Assembly: GCA_023411575.1 (NCBI GenBank)
Contig: JAEYOP010000072.1
Location: forward strand, 1-63,689
Origin: Bacillota bacterium
Lineage (GTDB): Bacteria; Bacillota; Clostridia; Acetivibrionales; DTU013
Direction of reading: 5' to 3'
Length of the DNA stretch: 63,689 nucleotides
In this document: positions 35,001-42,341 of the stretch, one piece after another
How the letters are laid out: each line of letters starts with the position of its first letter
Position numbering within the stretch: the stretch's first letter is position 1
Position numbers and translations under genes: made by a program
Notes under the pieces: generated by a model
Seen by the model: only the letters and a program-made list of their open reading frames with translations
Told to the model about the DNA's origin: nothing
The model's database searches: none

Positions 35001-35497
35001 GCCCTGTTGGCCTGTTTGATGACGGCCTGGCCGTCTACCAGCAACATCCCCATGGGGGCATGCTCAAACGTTGCCTGCAGGTTGCTTTTTTCCGCCCGCA
35101 GTTCGTCCTCCATCTGCTTGATGCGGTGAATGTCGCGGAATACGACTACCACACCTTCCGTGATCCCACCGGCGTTTCGGATGGGAGAGCAGTTCGCGGA
35201 AACATATCTTTTTTCTCCCTCTTTTGTTAACAGGGAGGTACCGTTCTGAAGACCGACCGTCGTTCCTCTCTCCAAAGCCAGCCTGACAGGGTTCTCAAGC
35301 GTCTCGGTCCCGGTTGGAGCCACCAGCCGGAATACCTCCTCAAAAGGCTTCCCGCAGGCAAGCCCGGAGCTCCAGCCCGTTAATTCCTCGGCCACCGGGT
35401 TTAAGTACACGACGCATCCGTCGCTCTCCGCAACAAGGATCCCGTCGCCAATACTGGATAATGTGTTCATCAGCTGTTCATAAGACTGTTTCTGCAT
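32048..35497 (-). CDS. Hybrid sensor histidine kinase, five PAS domains, REC and HPt
   Basis: The protein has about 1149 residues and no membrane segment, so it is cytoplasmic. Order: PAS1 (about 5-130); PAS2 (about 135-265) containing a cysteine cluster RCVNSYENGCGNGAACHFCKAR; PAS3 (about 290-410, with the FHYVHPDDCKKY and EYRWLHAANRPL signatures); PAS4 (about 415-535); PAS5 (about 545-650); HisKA with MSHEIRTPLN, His near 672; HATPase with NLISNAVKF near 790 and DTGIGI near 826; receiver with ILMDIQMPEMDG, Asp near 962; and a C-terminal HPt-like domain, His in TAHKIKE near 1097. The start at 35497 has only a modest GGGCGG. The signal is unknown; the CheY-like gene follows. Confidence 0.93.
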   Translation of the reverse strand: MQKQSYEQLMNTLSSIGDGILVAESDGCVVYLNPVAEELTGWSSGLACGKPFEEVFRLVAPTGTETLENPVRLALERGTTVGLQNGTSLLTKEGEKRYVSANCSPIRNAGGITEGVVVVFRDIHRIKQMEDELRAEKSNLQATFEHAPMGMLLVDGQAVIKQANRAFLDMFACILPDIMGRRFGDSIRCVNSYENGCGNGAACHFCKARATLNEVIQTGVPFNDVIAQYKLCQSGEIVEPWFSINFVPLNIEGEPHVLIVMVDISARKKQEDALIRSNRSALKMSDYYLRMLENFPATIWRTDTAGKCTFISKSGLDYSGEKSEKRLTETWFHYVHPDDCKKYRAAYRASAADFSPFEMEIRCRHNSGEYRWLHAANRPLYGVDGKPDGYIGMGIDIHDRKIAEESIMRYRLLSQNARDMILFMAKDGMILDANEAAIKGYGYTLEELCSMNAAELRADHKAASRVMEEADKKGIFIETLHRRKDGSVFPVEVSAQGVDLSGQQVLVCIIRNVTDRKRAEKAVLESQRRYHLLFMNMNSPFALHKVVLDPGGNPCDFVFVQVNGAFEKYFKVKSEEIVNRRFSEVFPKTVGLVNMERYFEVALTGRSKYVDAYFSPVNKRWCSVAIYSPEQYHFAIVFTDIHDRKRTDMELEKAKEQAEAASKAKSEFLANMSHEIRTPLNGITGMIDLTLQTELTGEQKENLGIAKNCVNSLLKIINDILDFSKMEAGKLIIENIDFDIRKLVDETIKAHTVHANEKNLELTYGFSSNVPPYLVGDPNRIQQVLNNLISNAVKFTEKGEVVVSVKKTAGSEEFVELQFSVADTGIGISGENLNRLFRSFSQVDASFTRKFGGTGLGLVISKQLVDRMGGRIWVESTEGKGSTFCFTIRCRTGSRPADAFSPEPEAEKARKTRSILLVEDDSVNQIVLSRMLQERGHAIELANNGLEALDAYRGKQYDVILMDIQMPEMDGLEATKRIREMEGNGRHTPIIALTAFALQGDRERIMAMGMDEYIAKPVGMDALFAVIDRVCESGGEAAFSERARLGENGELVFLRDAPSRSKEELLPIVEEVTEYVRILLKETGRGDLSAIETTAHKIKELFNEIDAEEMKGMAFRIELDSRRGNLQKVMEYSARLHYEFEIYRKSIHF

Positions 35498-35607
35498 TTT
35501 CGAGCCGCCCTTCAACCGCCAGGCTCCCAGCGGGAGCCGTCCGCAACCAATTCGATAGATCTGTTCTTTATGTCAATCTCATGAAGTGCTATTTCCGCCG
35601 GGCTTTT

Positions 35608-35654
35608 AGAACCTGTTTCGCATCTGTTGACACCTGAGATACCAAACAGGGTCT
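35608..35654. mobile_element. Shortened copy of the MITE-like element, 47 bp
   Basis: The left end AGAACCTGTTTCGCATCTGT (35608-35627) repeats the terminal arm of the element at 4494-4655 with one change, and the right end (CCTGAGATACCAAACAGGGTCT, split as CCTGAGATACC and AAACAGGGTCT) is a decayed inverted arm overlapping it. The core is missing. The right edge touches the stop codon of the TetR gene (35654-35656). Confidence 0.65.
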
Positions 35655-36235
35655 TAGGAAAACGCGTCCAACAGCATGCCGACGGACTGAAGTGTTCTTT
35701 CCCGCAAGGAAAAACGATGGTCTTCCATGCGCCATTTAAGGCATAATCCCCTCTGTACGGAAGCAATGATATCCGCCAGGGCTTCACTGTCCGCTTCCCT
35801 ATTGATGAATCCTTCCGCTTGCGCTTCCTCAAGCAGTTGTTTCAAAAAATTGGCACGGTTCGCAAAAATCTCCTTTACCCTGCCTCCCAGGTCCGGGTCG
35901 TTGTAAAGCACCCCATAGGCCTGGTTCAGGGCGGCGATCGCCGGATAGTTTTCCTGGTAGGCGGCATAGGCGTCGATATAGTAAAGAATCGCCTCCCTGG
36001 GGTTCCGGTTCCGGATCTTTGTAGAATAAAACAGGTCGTTGTCATACAGGGAAAAGTGATCCAGCACGGCGGCCAGGAGGTCGTTCTTCTTCGGGAAGTA
36101 TTGAAATACGGAGCCCTGGGAAATGCCCTGCCTCCTCGCAACCTCCCTTGTGGAAACGCCCTGGAAACCGGACTCATTTATGAGGTCAATGGTTGTGAAA
36201 ATAATGCTTTCCCTTTTTATTAATGTATTTTCCAT
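35654..36235 (-). CDS. TetR-family regulator
   Basis: The 193-residue protein has an N-terminal TetR domain (GFQGVSTREVARRQGISQGSVFQYFPKKNDLLAAVLDH) and a helical C-terminal ligand domain. It is monocistronic, and its stop TAA is formed at the edge of the 47-bp MITE remnant, so the last residues could have been altered by the insertion; the length is normal. It lies upstream of the hybrid kinase but separated from it by 138 bases with the MITE. Its target is unknown. Confidence 0.88.
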   Translation of the reverse strand: MENTLIKRESIIFTTIDLINESGFQGVSTREVARRQGISQGSVFQYFPKKNDLLAAVLDHFSLYDNDLFYSTKIRNRNPREAILYYIDAYAAYQENYPAIAALNQAYGVLYNDPDLGGRVKEIFANRANFLKQLLEEAQAEGFINREADSEALADIIASVQRGLCLKWRMEDHRFSLRERTLQSVGMLLDAFS

Positions 36236-36340
36236 ATATTACCTGTCAACTAATCACATGCTCATCCAATAGGTAAATTATACTATAGATTTTTATCAAC
36301 GTCAAACGCTATTTCTGCGACAAGCAATATCCGGGAACGC

Positions 36341-36377
36341 AAAAGCAGTCCCATACCGTAGTACAGGACTGCTTTTT
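36341..36377. terminator. Hairpin with T runs on both sides, between two tetR genes
   Basis: AAAAGCAGTCC (36341-36351) pairs with GGACTGCTTTTT (36366-36377). Five T follow the stem on the plus strand and four on the minus strand, so it can stop the tetR gene that ends at 36436 and act in both directions. Confidence 0.6.
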
Positions 36378-36435
36378 GTATTGGCGGCGACCGGCATTCG
36401 GCATTCCGACGGCGCCAGGCTGTGATCCTCTGCGC

Positions 36436-37026
36436 TTATGCGTCTATTAACCTGTTAATCAACTGCATCAAATACTCGCTGCGCTCTTTCCGGTCCTTTA
36501 AATCGATGCCCAGGAAGTCCCGGCTTATATTGGGAACCACCCCGATGGTAAACATACCGGCCATAAAAATCTGGTTTATAGAATACCGGAGTTCTCCCAT
36601 CTCCATTTTGCAGCCCCTTTGAATGAATTTCTGCGCCAGGGTCTCCATAAAGGCGTTCATCTCCCTGACCGCCCGGGTGTCGTAAATCCCTTCCACCATG
36701 GGCTTATAGAAATGAGCCCGGGTAATCTCCGGATAATGAAGGGCGCCTTCGATCAGGTGATCGACAATGGCGAAAAGCTGCTCCCGGAAGGGCAGGCTTT
36801 CGGTGTCCTTCAGGTCGCTCCAGTCAAATGCGTTGCCGATGGTGACCTCCAGGACCTTTTCCATCAACTGCTCCTTCGACCGGAAATAGTAATTGATGGC
36901 GGCCGAATTGACCTCCGCCTTCGCTGCGATGCGGCGAACGGTAACATCTTTAAACCCGAATTCCTCAATGCAGGCAATCGCCGCTTCAATGATCTTCTGT
37001 TCCATGGTGTCCAATGTCAAAATCAC
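36436..37026 (-). CDS. TetR-family regulator divergent from the SDR gene
   Basis: The protein of about 196 residues has the TetR domain GFKDVTVRRIAAKAEVNSAAINYYFRSKEQLMEKVLE and a helical ligand domain. Start choice is open: GTG at 37026 lies inside the GGGGGTG run, TTG at 37020 is 5 bases after it, and ATG at 37005 has no site. It is divergent from the SDR gene across a region with three phased palindromes, which are the likely binding sites for this protein. Confidence 0.87.
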   Translation of the reverse strand: MILTLDTMEQKIIEAAIACIEEFGFKDVTVRRIAAKAEVNSAAINYYFRSKEQLMEKVLEVTIGNAFDWSDLKDTESLPFREQLFAIVDHLIEGALHYPEITRAHFYKPMVEGIYDTRAVREMNAFMETLAQKFIQRGCKMEMGELRYSINQIFMAGMFTIGVVPNISRDFLGIDLKDRKERSEYLMQLINRLIDA

Positions 37027-37077
37027 CCCCGTCTTTTACTATTGTAGTGGACTGTATGAATGAAAGCAATAGAAGTA

Positions 37078-37106
37078 TTGACAGGAAAATCCGGCAGTAG
37101 TACAAT
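37078..37106 (+). promoter_or_regulatory. Promoter of the SDR gene
   Basis: TTGACA (37078-37083) and TACAAT (37101-37106) are 17 bases apart. The operators begin at the end of the -10 box, a position that would block transcription start. Confidence 0.75.
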
Positions 37107-37149
37107 TAAAACATAAGTTTTAAACTATTGTTTAAATTATACGTTTTAA
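37106..37149. promoter_or_regulatory. Three operator palindromes phased at 13 bp
   Basis: Site 1 TTAAAAC-ATAA-GTTTTAA (37106-37123), site 2 TTTAAAC-TATT-GTTTAAA (37119-37136) and site 3 TTAAATT-ATAC-GTTTTAA (37132-37149). Sites 1 and 2 are perfect; site 3 keeps the right arm. Centres are exactly 13 bases apart. A further copy lies at 31466-31488. Confidence 0.75.
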
Positions 37150-37169
37150 TTATAAAGGAGTTGATCAAA

Positions 37170-38033
37170 ATGTCAAGCACCGAAAGCAAGAATACAAAAG
37201 CGATCCTGGTTACAGGCTGCTCGTCGGGAATCGGAAAAGAAATCGCAATACACATGGCAGGCTGCGGATATGTCGTGTTTGCCTCCGTCCGAAAAGCGGA
37301 AGATGCGGAAAAATTGAAGAAGCAGAATGTGAAAAGCCTTGTCCCGCTGTTTCCGCTTGATTTAAGAAAATCGGAGCAGATCGCCGAAGCCGGAAGGATC
37401 CTTGAAAAAGAGCTGGAAGAGCGGAAAATCAAAGGACTGTACGCTGTGGTCAACAATGCCGGCGGAGGCTTCATCGCTCCGCTGGAATTGATGGACCTGG
37501 AGAAAATGAGGGCCGAGGCGGAGACCCGCATCCTTGGACCGATTGCGTTGCTCCAGGCAACGCTTCCCCTGGTCCGGAGAGGGAACGGCAGAATTCTGTG
37601 GATTCAGACCCCTTCCCTCATGCCCATTGCTTTTGATGCAAGCATCCATGCCTGGGACTTCGCCTCGAACTGCCTCTCACGCACCCTGCAGCAGGAATTG
37701 CTGCCCTGGGGCATCCCCAGTATCCAGATCCGCTGCGGGGGAATCAAGACGCCCTCCGTCGAGAAATGCTACACGGAGCTGGAGCAGTCCATGGCCGAAT
37801 GGTCCGCATCCGGGCGGAGCCTGTATCATGACGCATTAAAAAAAGCGGAAATGGCTTTCCGGGATTTTGACAAAAAAAGAAGCGAGCCGGAATTGATCGC
37901 CCGGGTGGTCGAAAAGGCGCTGTCAGCCGAAAAGCCGAAAAGAAGGTATCAGGCTGGCCATATGTCCGGGATCGCCGCAGTTATGGAATGCTTGCCCCAG
38001 CCCTGGACCGACGCTATCCTGTCAAAGCGGTAG
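37170..38033 (+). CDS. Short-chain dehydrogenase fold protein lacking the catalytic Tyr and Lys
   Basis: The 287-residue protein has the Rossmann SDR framework: TGCSSGIGKEIA for nucleotide binding and VNNAGGG after strand 4. At the place where classical SDRs have Y-x-x-x-K before FAL, this protein reads SIHAWDFAS, so Tyr is Ile and Lys is Asp, and the usual catalytic Ser region reads IQTPSLMP. It is therefore unlikely to be a normal oxidoreductase and may be a sensor or scaffold. AAAGGAG upstream sets the ATG at 37170. The TetR gene is divergent. The 3' end overlaps sdaAA by 12 bases tail to tail. Confidence 0.85.
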   Translation: MSSTESKNTKAILVTGCSSGIGKEIAIHMAGCGYVVFASVRKAEDAEKLKKQNVKSLVPLFPLDLRKSEQIAEAGRILEKELEERKIKGLYAVVNNAGGGFIAPLELMDLEKMRAEAETRILGPIALLQATLPLVRRGNGRILWIQTPSLMPIAFDASIHAWDFASNCLSRTLQQELLPWGIPSIQIRCGGIKTPSVEKCYTELEQSMAEWSASGRSLYHDALKKAEMAFRDFDKKRSEPELIARVVEKALSAEKPKRRYQAGHMSGIAAVMECLPQPWTDAILSKR

Positions 38034-38900
38034 CCGGTTCTTTTCCTCAAACCTTCTTGCGGTGGGCGTGGCGGCCAAACCGCCTCCCGCCGTCTCCCTC
38101 AGGGACGAGGGCATGGATTCGCCGACGGCCTTCATGCTGGCGATGACCTCATCTACCGGTATGGCGCTTTCAATACCGGCCAGCGCCATCTCCGCCGCTG
38201 CGATTGCGTTGGCGGCTCCGCCGGCATTCCGCTTGATGCAGGGAACCTCCACCAGGCCCGCGACGGGATCGCATACCAACCCCAGCATATTCTTGAAAGC
38301 AATGGCACAGGCATTGGCTGCCATGGCCGGCGTCCCGCCCAGCATTTCCACCGCGGCGGCCGACGCCATGGCCGATGCGCTTCCGCATTCTGCCTGGCAG
38401 CCTCCCTCGGCGCCGGAAATGCTGGCGTTCTCCGCCACTACCATCCCGATGCCGGCGGCTGTAAACAGCCCCATGACAGTCTCTTCCTCCGACAGGCCCT
38501 TTTCCCGCGCCACCGTCATCAGAACCGCCGGTAAAATGCCGCAGGACCCCGCGGTCGGCGCCGCCACAATCCGCCCCATGCAGGCGTTGACCTCCGCCAC
38601 CGCCAGCGCAGTGGCCAGTGCTGCCCCCAGGAACCTGTCCAGCGCCCGCCCTTCGTCTACGGCCTTTTTCATTTTAAAAGCCGCTCCCCCGCTTAATCCG
38701 CTCGGGGAACGGCGCTCCGTGTTCAATCCCTTTTCCGCGGCTTCCCTCATTACGTTCAGGTTCCGCTTCATCTCTTCATATAGTTCTTCTCTGCTTTTAT
38801 TCAATTGAGCGGCCTGGTCCTCAAGCACAAGCTCGCCTATGCTTTTCCCCGTGTTCTCCGCTTTTTCCGTCAGCTCCCGCACCGATTCGTATCGAAGCAT
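38022..38900 (-). CDS. sdaAA: L-serine dehydratase, iron-sulfur-dependent, alpha subunit
   Basis: The 292-residue protein is the catalytic alpha subunit of the two-subunit Firmicutes enzyme that converts L-serine to pyruvate and ammonia with a 4Fe-4S cluster. Family motifs are AAPTAGSCGILPAVL, GAEGGCQAECGSASAMAS and LGLVCDPVAGLVEVPCIKRN, which supply the cluster cysteines. It follows sdaAB on the same strand, 64 bases after its stop, separated by a short repeat tract. Together they feed pyruvate towards nifJ-type metabolism. Confidence 0.96.
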   Translation of the reverse strand: MLRYESVRELTEKAENTGKSIGELVLEDQAAQLNKSREELYEEMKRNLNVMREAAEKGLNTERRSPSGLSGGAAFKMKKAVDEGRALDRFLGAALATALAVAEVNACMGRIVAAPTAGSCGILPAVLMTVAREKGLSEEETVMGLFTAAGIGMVVAENASISGAEGGCQAECGSASAMASAAAVEMLGGTPAMAANACAIAFKNMLGLVCDPVAGLVEVPCIKRNAGGAANAIAAAEMALAGIESAIPVDEVIASMKAVGESMPSSLRETAGGGLAATPTARRFEEKNRLPL

Positions 38901-38909
38901 GGTTTCCTC

Positions 38910-38982
38910 CTATACGGCTTTATCCACCTATACAGCTTTAATCCGGCTATACGGCTTAACCCATTTATACGGCTTTAATCAA
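38910..38982. repeat. Four tandem 18-19 bp repeats between sdaAB and sdaAA
   Basis: CTATACGGCTTTATCCAC, CTATACAGCTTTAATCCGG, CTATACGGCTTAACCCAT and TTATACGGCTTTAATCAA run from 38910 to 38982. The last copy is the end of the sdaAB reading frame including its stop, so the tract looks like repeated duplication of the sdaAB 3' end. The sdaAA ribosome binding site follows it. Confidence 0.8.
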
Positions 38983-39624
38983 TGCCGCGTTTTTCACTTT
39001 CGGAAGCTTTTCAAGCAATTCCTCCAGCTCCCTGCCGATCTCCTGGTCGGTTTCAATGACCATAATCGCCTCTCCGCCCATGATCAGGCGGTATACCTTC
39101 ATGCTGGCGATATTGACATTGCCGCCGGCCAGCAGGTTTGCCACGGACGCCACCACCCCCGGCGCGTCCGTATGGGAGATGATCAGGGTATTATAGCTTC
39201 CGGTGAATTCCACTTCCATTCCGTCAATGCGGTTGATGACCACATTCCCGCCCCCTATGGAGGCTCCCTGGACGGTAACCCTCCTGCCGGATCCGCCCGC
39301 CGCAGTGATGACCGCGGTATTGGGATGGGCGTCCTTTAACTCCACAGGCTCCAGGGCAACCTTTATTCCGGCCTCTTCCGCCAGCCGGAGACTGCATTCA
39401 ATATCGGCGTCATCCGGTTTCATGCCCATCAGCCCGGCCACCAGAGCCCGGTCGGTGCCATGCCCTTTATAGGTTTTTGCAAAAGACCCGTGCAACTGGA
39501 TGGAAAGCTCAACGGGAGGTTCCCCCAAAAGCTCTCCGGCTATCCGTCCAATCCGGACGGCGCCTGCCGTATGCGAACTCGACGGTCCTACCATGACCGG
39601 TCCGATGATGTCAAACAGATTCAT
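38965..39624 (-). CDS. sdaAB: L-serine dehydratase, iron-sulfur-dependent, beta subunit
   Basis: The 219-residue protein has the beta-subunit domain (MNLFDIIGPVMVGPSSSHTAGAVRIGRIA with the SSSHTAG substrate-binding motif) and a C-terminal ACT domain (YNTLIISHTDAPGVVASVANLLAGGNVNIASMKVYR) for allosteric serine or cofactor sensing. The ATG at 39624 has GGAG 6 bases upstream; a reading from 39645 has no site. It is the first gene of the sdaAB-sdaAA pair. Confidence 0.95.
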   Translation of the reverse strand: MNLFDIIGPVMVGPSSSHTAGAVRIGRIAGELLGEPPVELSIQLHGSFAKTYKGHGTDRALVAGLMGMKPDDADIECSLRLAEEAGIKVALEPVELKDAHPNTAVITAAGGSGRRVTVQGASIGGGNVVINRIDGMEVEFTGSYNTLIISHTDAPGVVASVANLLAGGNVNIASMKVYRLIMGGEAIMVIETDQEIGRELEELLEKLPKVKNAALIKAV

Positions 39625-39735
39625 CGCCCACTCCATTTCCGGCAAGCGTCCGAATCCTGCCGCCGCTGGCCGATTTCCCTCATTCTTGCAGTTTTGCCGT
39701 CGTTTCTAATTTTAATCCTATGAAATCACATGGAA

Positions 39736-41052
39736 TCATATGGAAAGCGCTTTGCAGACCTTTACCCTGGAAATCCGCTTTTCCTCCACCTCTTCCACCT
39801 TGAATACCAACTGGTTGAACTCGATGACGGACTGGTCGCCCTTTTCGGGGATTCTCCCCATCTGGCCGATGAGAAAGCCGCTGAGGGTTTCGTATTCCTC
39901 CACGGGAAGATCCACGTCCAATGCCTCCTGCACCTCGTCCAGGCTGACGGAGCCTTTGATGAGGTAGGTATTGTCGTCGAGCTTTTCCATATCCTTTTCC
40001 ACTTCGTCGTCTTCATCGAAAATGTTCCCGACGATTTCCTCCACCAGGTCCTCCAGCGTGGCGATTCCCGCCGTACCGCCGTATTCGTCAATGATGACGG
40101 CCATGTGGGTCTTGTTTTGCTGCAGCTCCTTAAACAGAATATCCGTCCTTTTCGATACGGGAACAAAATAGGGCTTCTGGATAATGTGCCTAAGGCTGAA
40201 GTCCTCTTTGCCTCCGCCTTCCGACAAATAGCGGATCAGATATTTGGAGTGCACCACGCCGATAATATTATCGATATTCTCTTCATAAACAGGCACCCTG
40301 GAATATTTCTCCCGGTTAAAGAAGGCAATCACTTCGCTCAGGCCCGTATCGACGGAAAGCGCGGCGATTTCCGTCCGGTGGGTCATAATGTCGGAAACGG
40401 TTTTGTTGTTGAATTCAAAAATATTATTGATCATTTCCTTTTCCGACTCGTGGATCGTCCCTTTCTCCTCCCCCACATCCACCATCATGCGGATTTCCTC
40501 TTCCGTCACATGCTCTTCCTCCGCATTGGGGTCCACCCCGAACAGCCGGACAAAAAAGTTGGTCGAAGCCGTCAGGAATTTTACAAAAGGCGCCGTTATA
40601 ACGGAAAGGACATGAAGCGGGTTCGCCACAAACCGTGCTATCGGCTCGGATTTCTTCATCGCCAGCCTTTTGGGGACAAGCTCCCCCAGCACCAGGGTAA
40701 AGTAGGATAGCAGAATGGTTATGATAAATACCGCGATCGTCTTGAGCAGTGCTTCGGAAATCGGTATCCCCAGCGAAACGAGTGCTTTCACCAAAGGGTC
40801 CGAAAAGCTTTCCGAGGCAAAGGCGCTCGCCAGGAAGCCCGCCAAGGTGATCCCGATCTGGATCGTAGCAAGGAACCGGCTGGGCTCGCCCAAAAGCTTC
40901 TGCAAAAGAACGGCCTTTTTATCCCCCTCTTCGGCCTGTATCCTTATCTTATTGTCGTTCAGGGAAATGAGCGCAATTTCGGAAGCGGCAAAAAACGCAT
41001 TCAGTACAACCAGGATCGCCAGAACAAGAATACTAACAAACAAAATTTTCAC
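39736..41052 (-). CDS. HlyC/CorC (CNNM) family transporter with CBS domains
   Basis: The 438-residue protein has an N-terminal CNNM membrane domain (about four helices, residues 1-190, starting LVVLNAFFAASEIALISLN), two CBS domains (about 205-330, including TDILFKELQQNKTHMAVIIDEYGGTAGIATLEDLVEEIVG), and the C-terminal CorC_HlyC transporter-associated domain (LIKGSVSLDEVQEALDVDLP). The family is linked to magnesium or other divalent-ion efflux. It is monocistronic. Confidence 0.93.
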   Translation of the reverse strand: MKILFVSILVLAILVVLNAFFAASEIALISLNDNKIRIQAEEGDKKAVLLQKLLGEPSRFLATIQIGITLAGFLASAFASESFSDPLVKALVSLGIPISEALLKTIAVFIITILLSYFTLVLGELVPKRLAMKKSEPIARFVANPLHVLSVITAPFVKFLTASTNFFVRLFGVDPNAEEEHVTEEEIRMMVDVGEEKGTIHESEKEMINNIFEFNNKTVSDIMTHRTEIAALSVDTGLSEVIAFFNREKYSRVPVYEENIDNIIGVVHSKYLIRYLSEGGGKEDFSLRHIIQKPYFVPVSKRTDILFKELQQNKTHMAVIIDEYGGTAGIATLEDLVEEIVGNIFDEDDEVEKDMEKLDDNTYLIKGSVSLDEVQEALDVDLPVEEYETLSGFLIGQMGRIPEKGDQSVIEFNQLVFKVEEVEEKRISRVKVCKALSI

Positions 41053-41196
41053 CCTCCAGTGGTTTAAATTTACTATATATTAAATACTCTTGTCAATTTG
41101 CTTTTACGGCGCCAAAGATCATAAACCGCCGATATTCAGGCTATAAAGAGGCTCTTTTGCGGAATCGGATAATTTTAACGGTGTGGACAACTACGA

Positions 41197-42178
41197 TTAC
41201 CCCATTTCATCCACGGCCTTCCTCGCTTCCATTTTCGCCGCACCCTTAACCAGAGAGGCTATCGTTGCAATCAAGGCAACTCCGGCAGCCACTGTAAACG
41301 TCATATGCAAAGCGTACGTAAAGGACGTATCCTGAAGAACCGAGGCCGCAAGCTTCTGCGAAGCCAGACGGGCGACGGCCTTGCTTTGACCGGCCGAAAA
41401 CAATGCGCCCGAGATGGCGACCCCCATTACCATACCGATGTTCCTCATGGTGGCAAGGGTCCCCGAGGCTATGCCCCTGTGCTCCTGCGGTACGCTGCCC
41501 ATAATCGAGCTGTTGTTGGGCGTCTGGAACATCCCCGATCCCACTCCGGTAAGGATCATGGACAGAATGATATATACCAGGGGCGCGAGGAAAACCACGA
41601 TGAACTGGGCCATGAAAATGAAGAGGGCCGCGGCATTTCCCGCCGTAAAAACCCTGCTGCGAAACAGGCTGAGGTTCAGTATCGGATGTGCACATTTGCT
41701 TTCATAATAGACAAATGCTGCCGCGAGCAAGATACCGGCGGCAATCGAAGCGCCCGCAACCAGCCACGGCAAGCTGTAATCCCCGGAAATACTCAAGGGA
41801 AGCAGGATTGTTCGTGATGATGGCGGGGCCGGTGGAGAAGAGCATTCCCGCTCCGAATGCCTGGACCACCCTGCACAGGATCAGAAGGACGATACTGCCG
41901 GATAGGCCGCAAAGCAGCGAACCGGCCGTAAAAACCACAAAACCCGCCCGATACATTTTCTTATGCCCGTACAGGTCCGAAATCCGTCCGAAGGTTAAAA
42001 GCAAACTGCTGATCACAAGCAGATAAGCGGTTACTATCCATACTACCGTAGACAAGGAGATCCCGAAATCCTTCCGGATCATTGGCGTTACCAGATTCAC
42101 AACGCTGGAATCCAGCGAGGACATGAATGTGCCGATTGCTACGGTGAGCACTGCCATTATTGTTTTTTTGTCTTTCAC
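41197..42178 (-). pseudogene. Decayed DHA2-type MFS multidrug exporter
   Basis: The first part (to about 41800) encodes helices 1-4 of a 14-helix drug:H+ antiporter, with SLDSSVVNLVTPMI and GRISDLYGHKK and ending AGMLFSTGPAIITNN. The frame then breaks. The rest (41197-41796, another frame) resumes late, at helix 7 or so (LVAGASIAAGILLAAAFVYYE), and after FIVVFLAPLVY jumps to IILSMILTGVGSGMFQTPNNSSIMGSVPQEHRG, a later part. The product would miss about two stretches of 60-70 residues each. Two deletions plus a frameshift make it inactive. The divergent TetR gene is intact. Confidence 0.85.
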
Positions 42179-42203
42179 AAAAACACCACCCTTTTCAATT
42201 CAA

Positions 42204-42227
42204 TAATGTGAGTTTTTACTCACATTA
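42204..42227. promoter_or_regulatory. Operator palindrome 1, MFS-tetR divergent region
   Basis: TAATGTGAGT (42204-42213) and ACTCACATTA (42218-42227) form a perfect 10-4-10 palindrome next to the start of the decayed exporter gene. Confidence 0.75.
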
Positions 42228-42264
42228 ATTATATTAGCACCGCCTTTATATGGCGTCAATTATT

Positions 42265-42284
42265 ATATGAGCAATTACTTATAT
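42265..42284. promoter_or_regulatory. Operator palindrome 2, MFS-tetR divergent region
   Basis: ATATGAGC, AATT, ACTTATAT has the same half-site and spacing as palindrome 1 with mismatches, and lies just upstream of the tetR -35 box. Confidence 0.6.
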
Positions 42285-42292
42285 TATTTTTG

Positions 42293-42321
42293 TTGACAAC
42301 CCCTTTCTCGCAAACTAGAAT
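42293..42321 (+). promoter_or_regulatory. Promoter of the tetR gene
   Basis: TTGACA (42293-42298) and TAGAAT (42316-42321) are 17 bases apart. The gene starts 21 bases downstream, after a GGGAG ribosome binding site. Confidence 0.75.
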
Positions 42322-42341
42322 GGATTCAGGGAGTTGATGAA

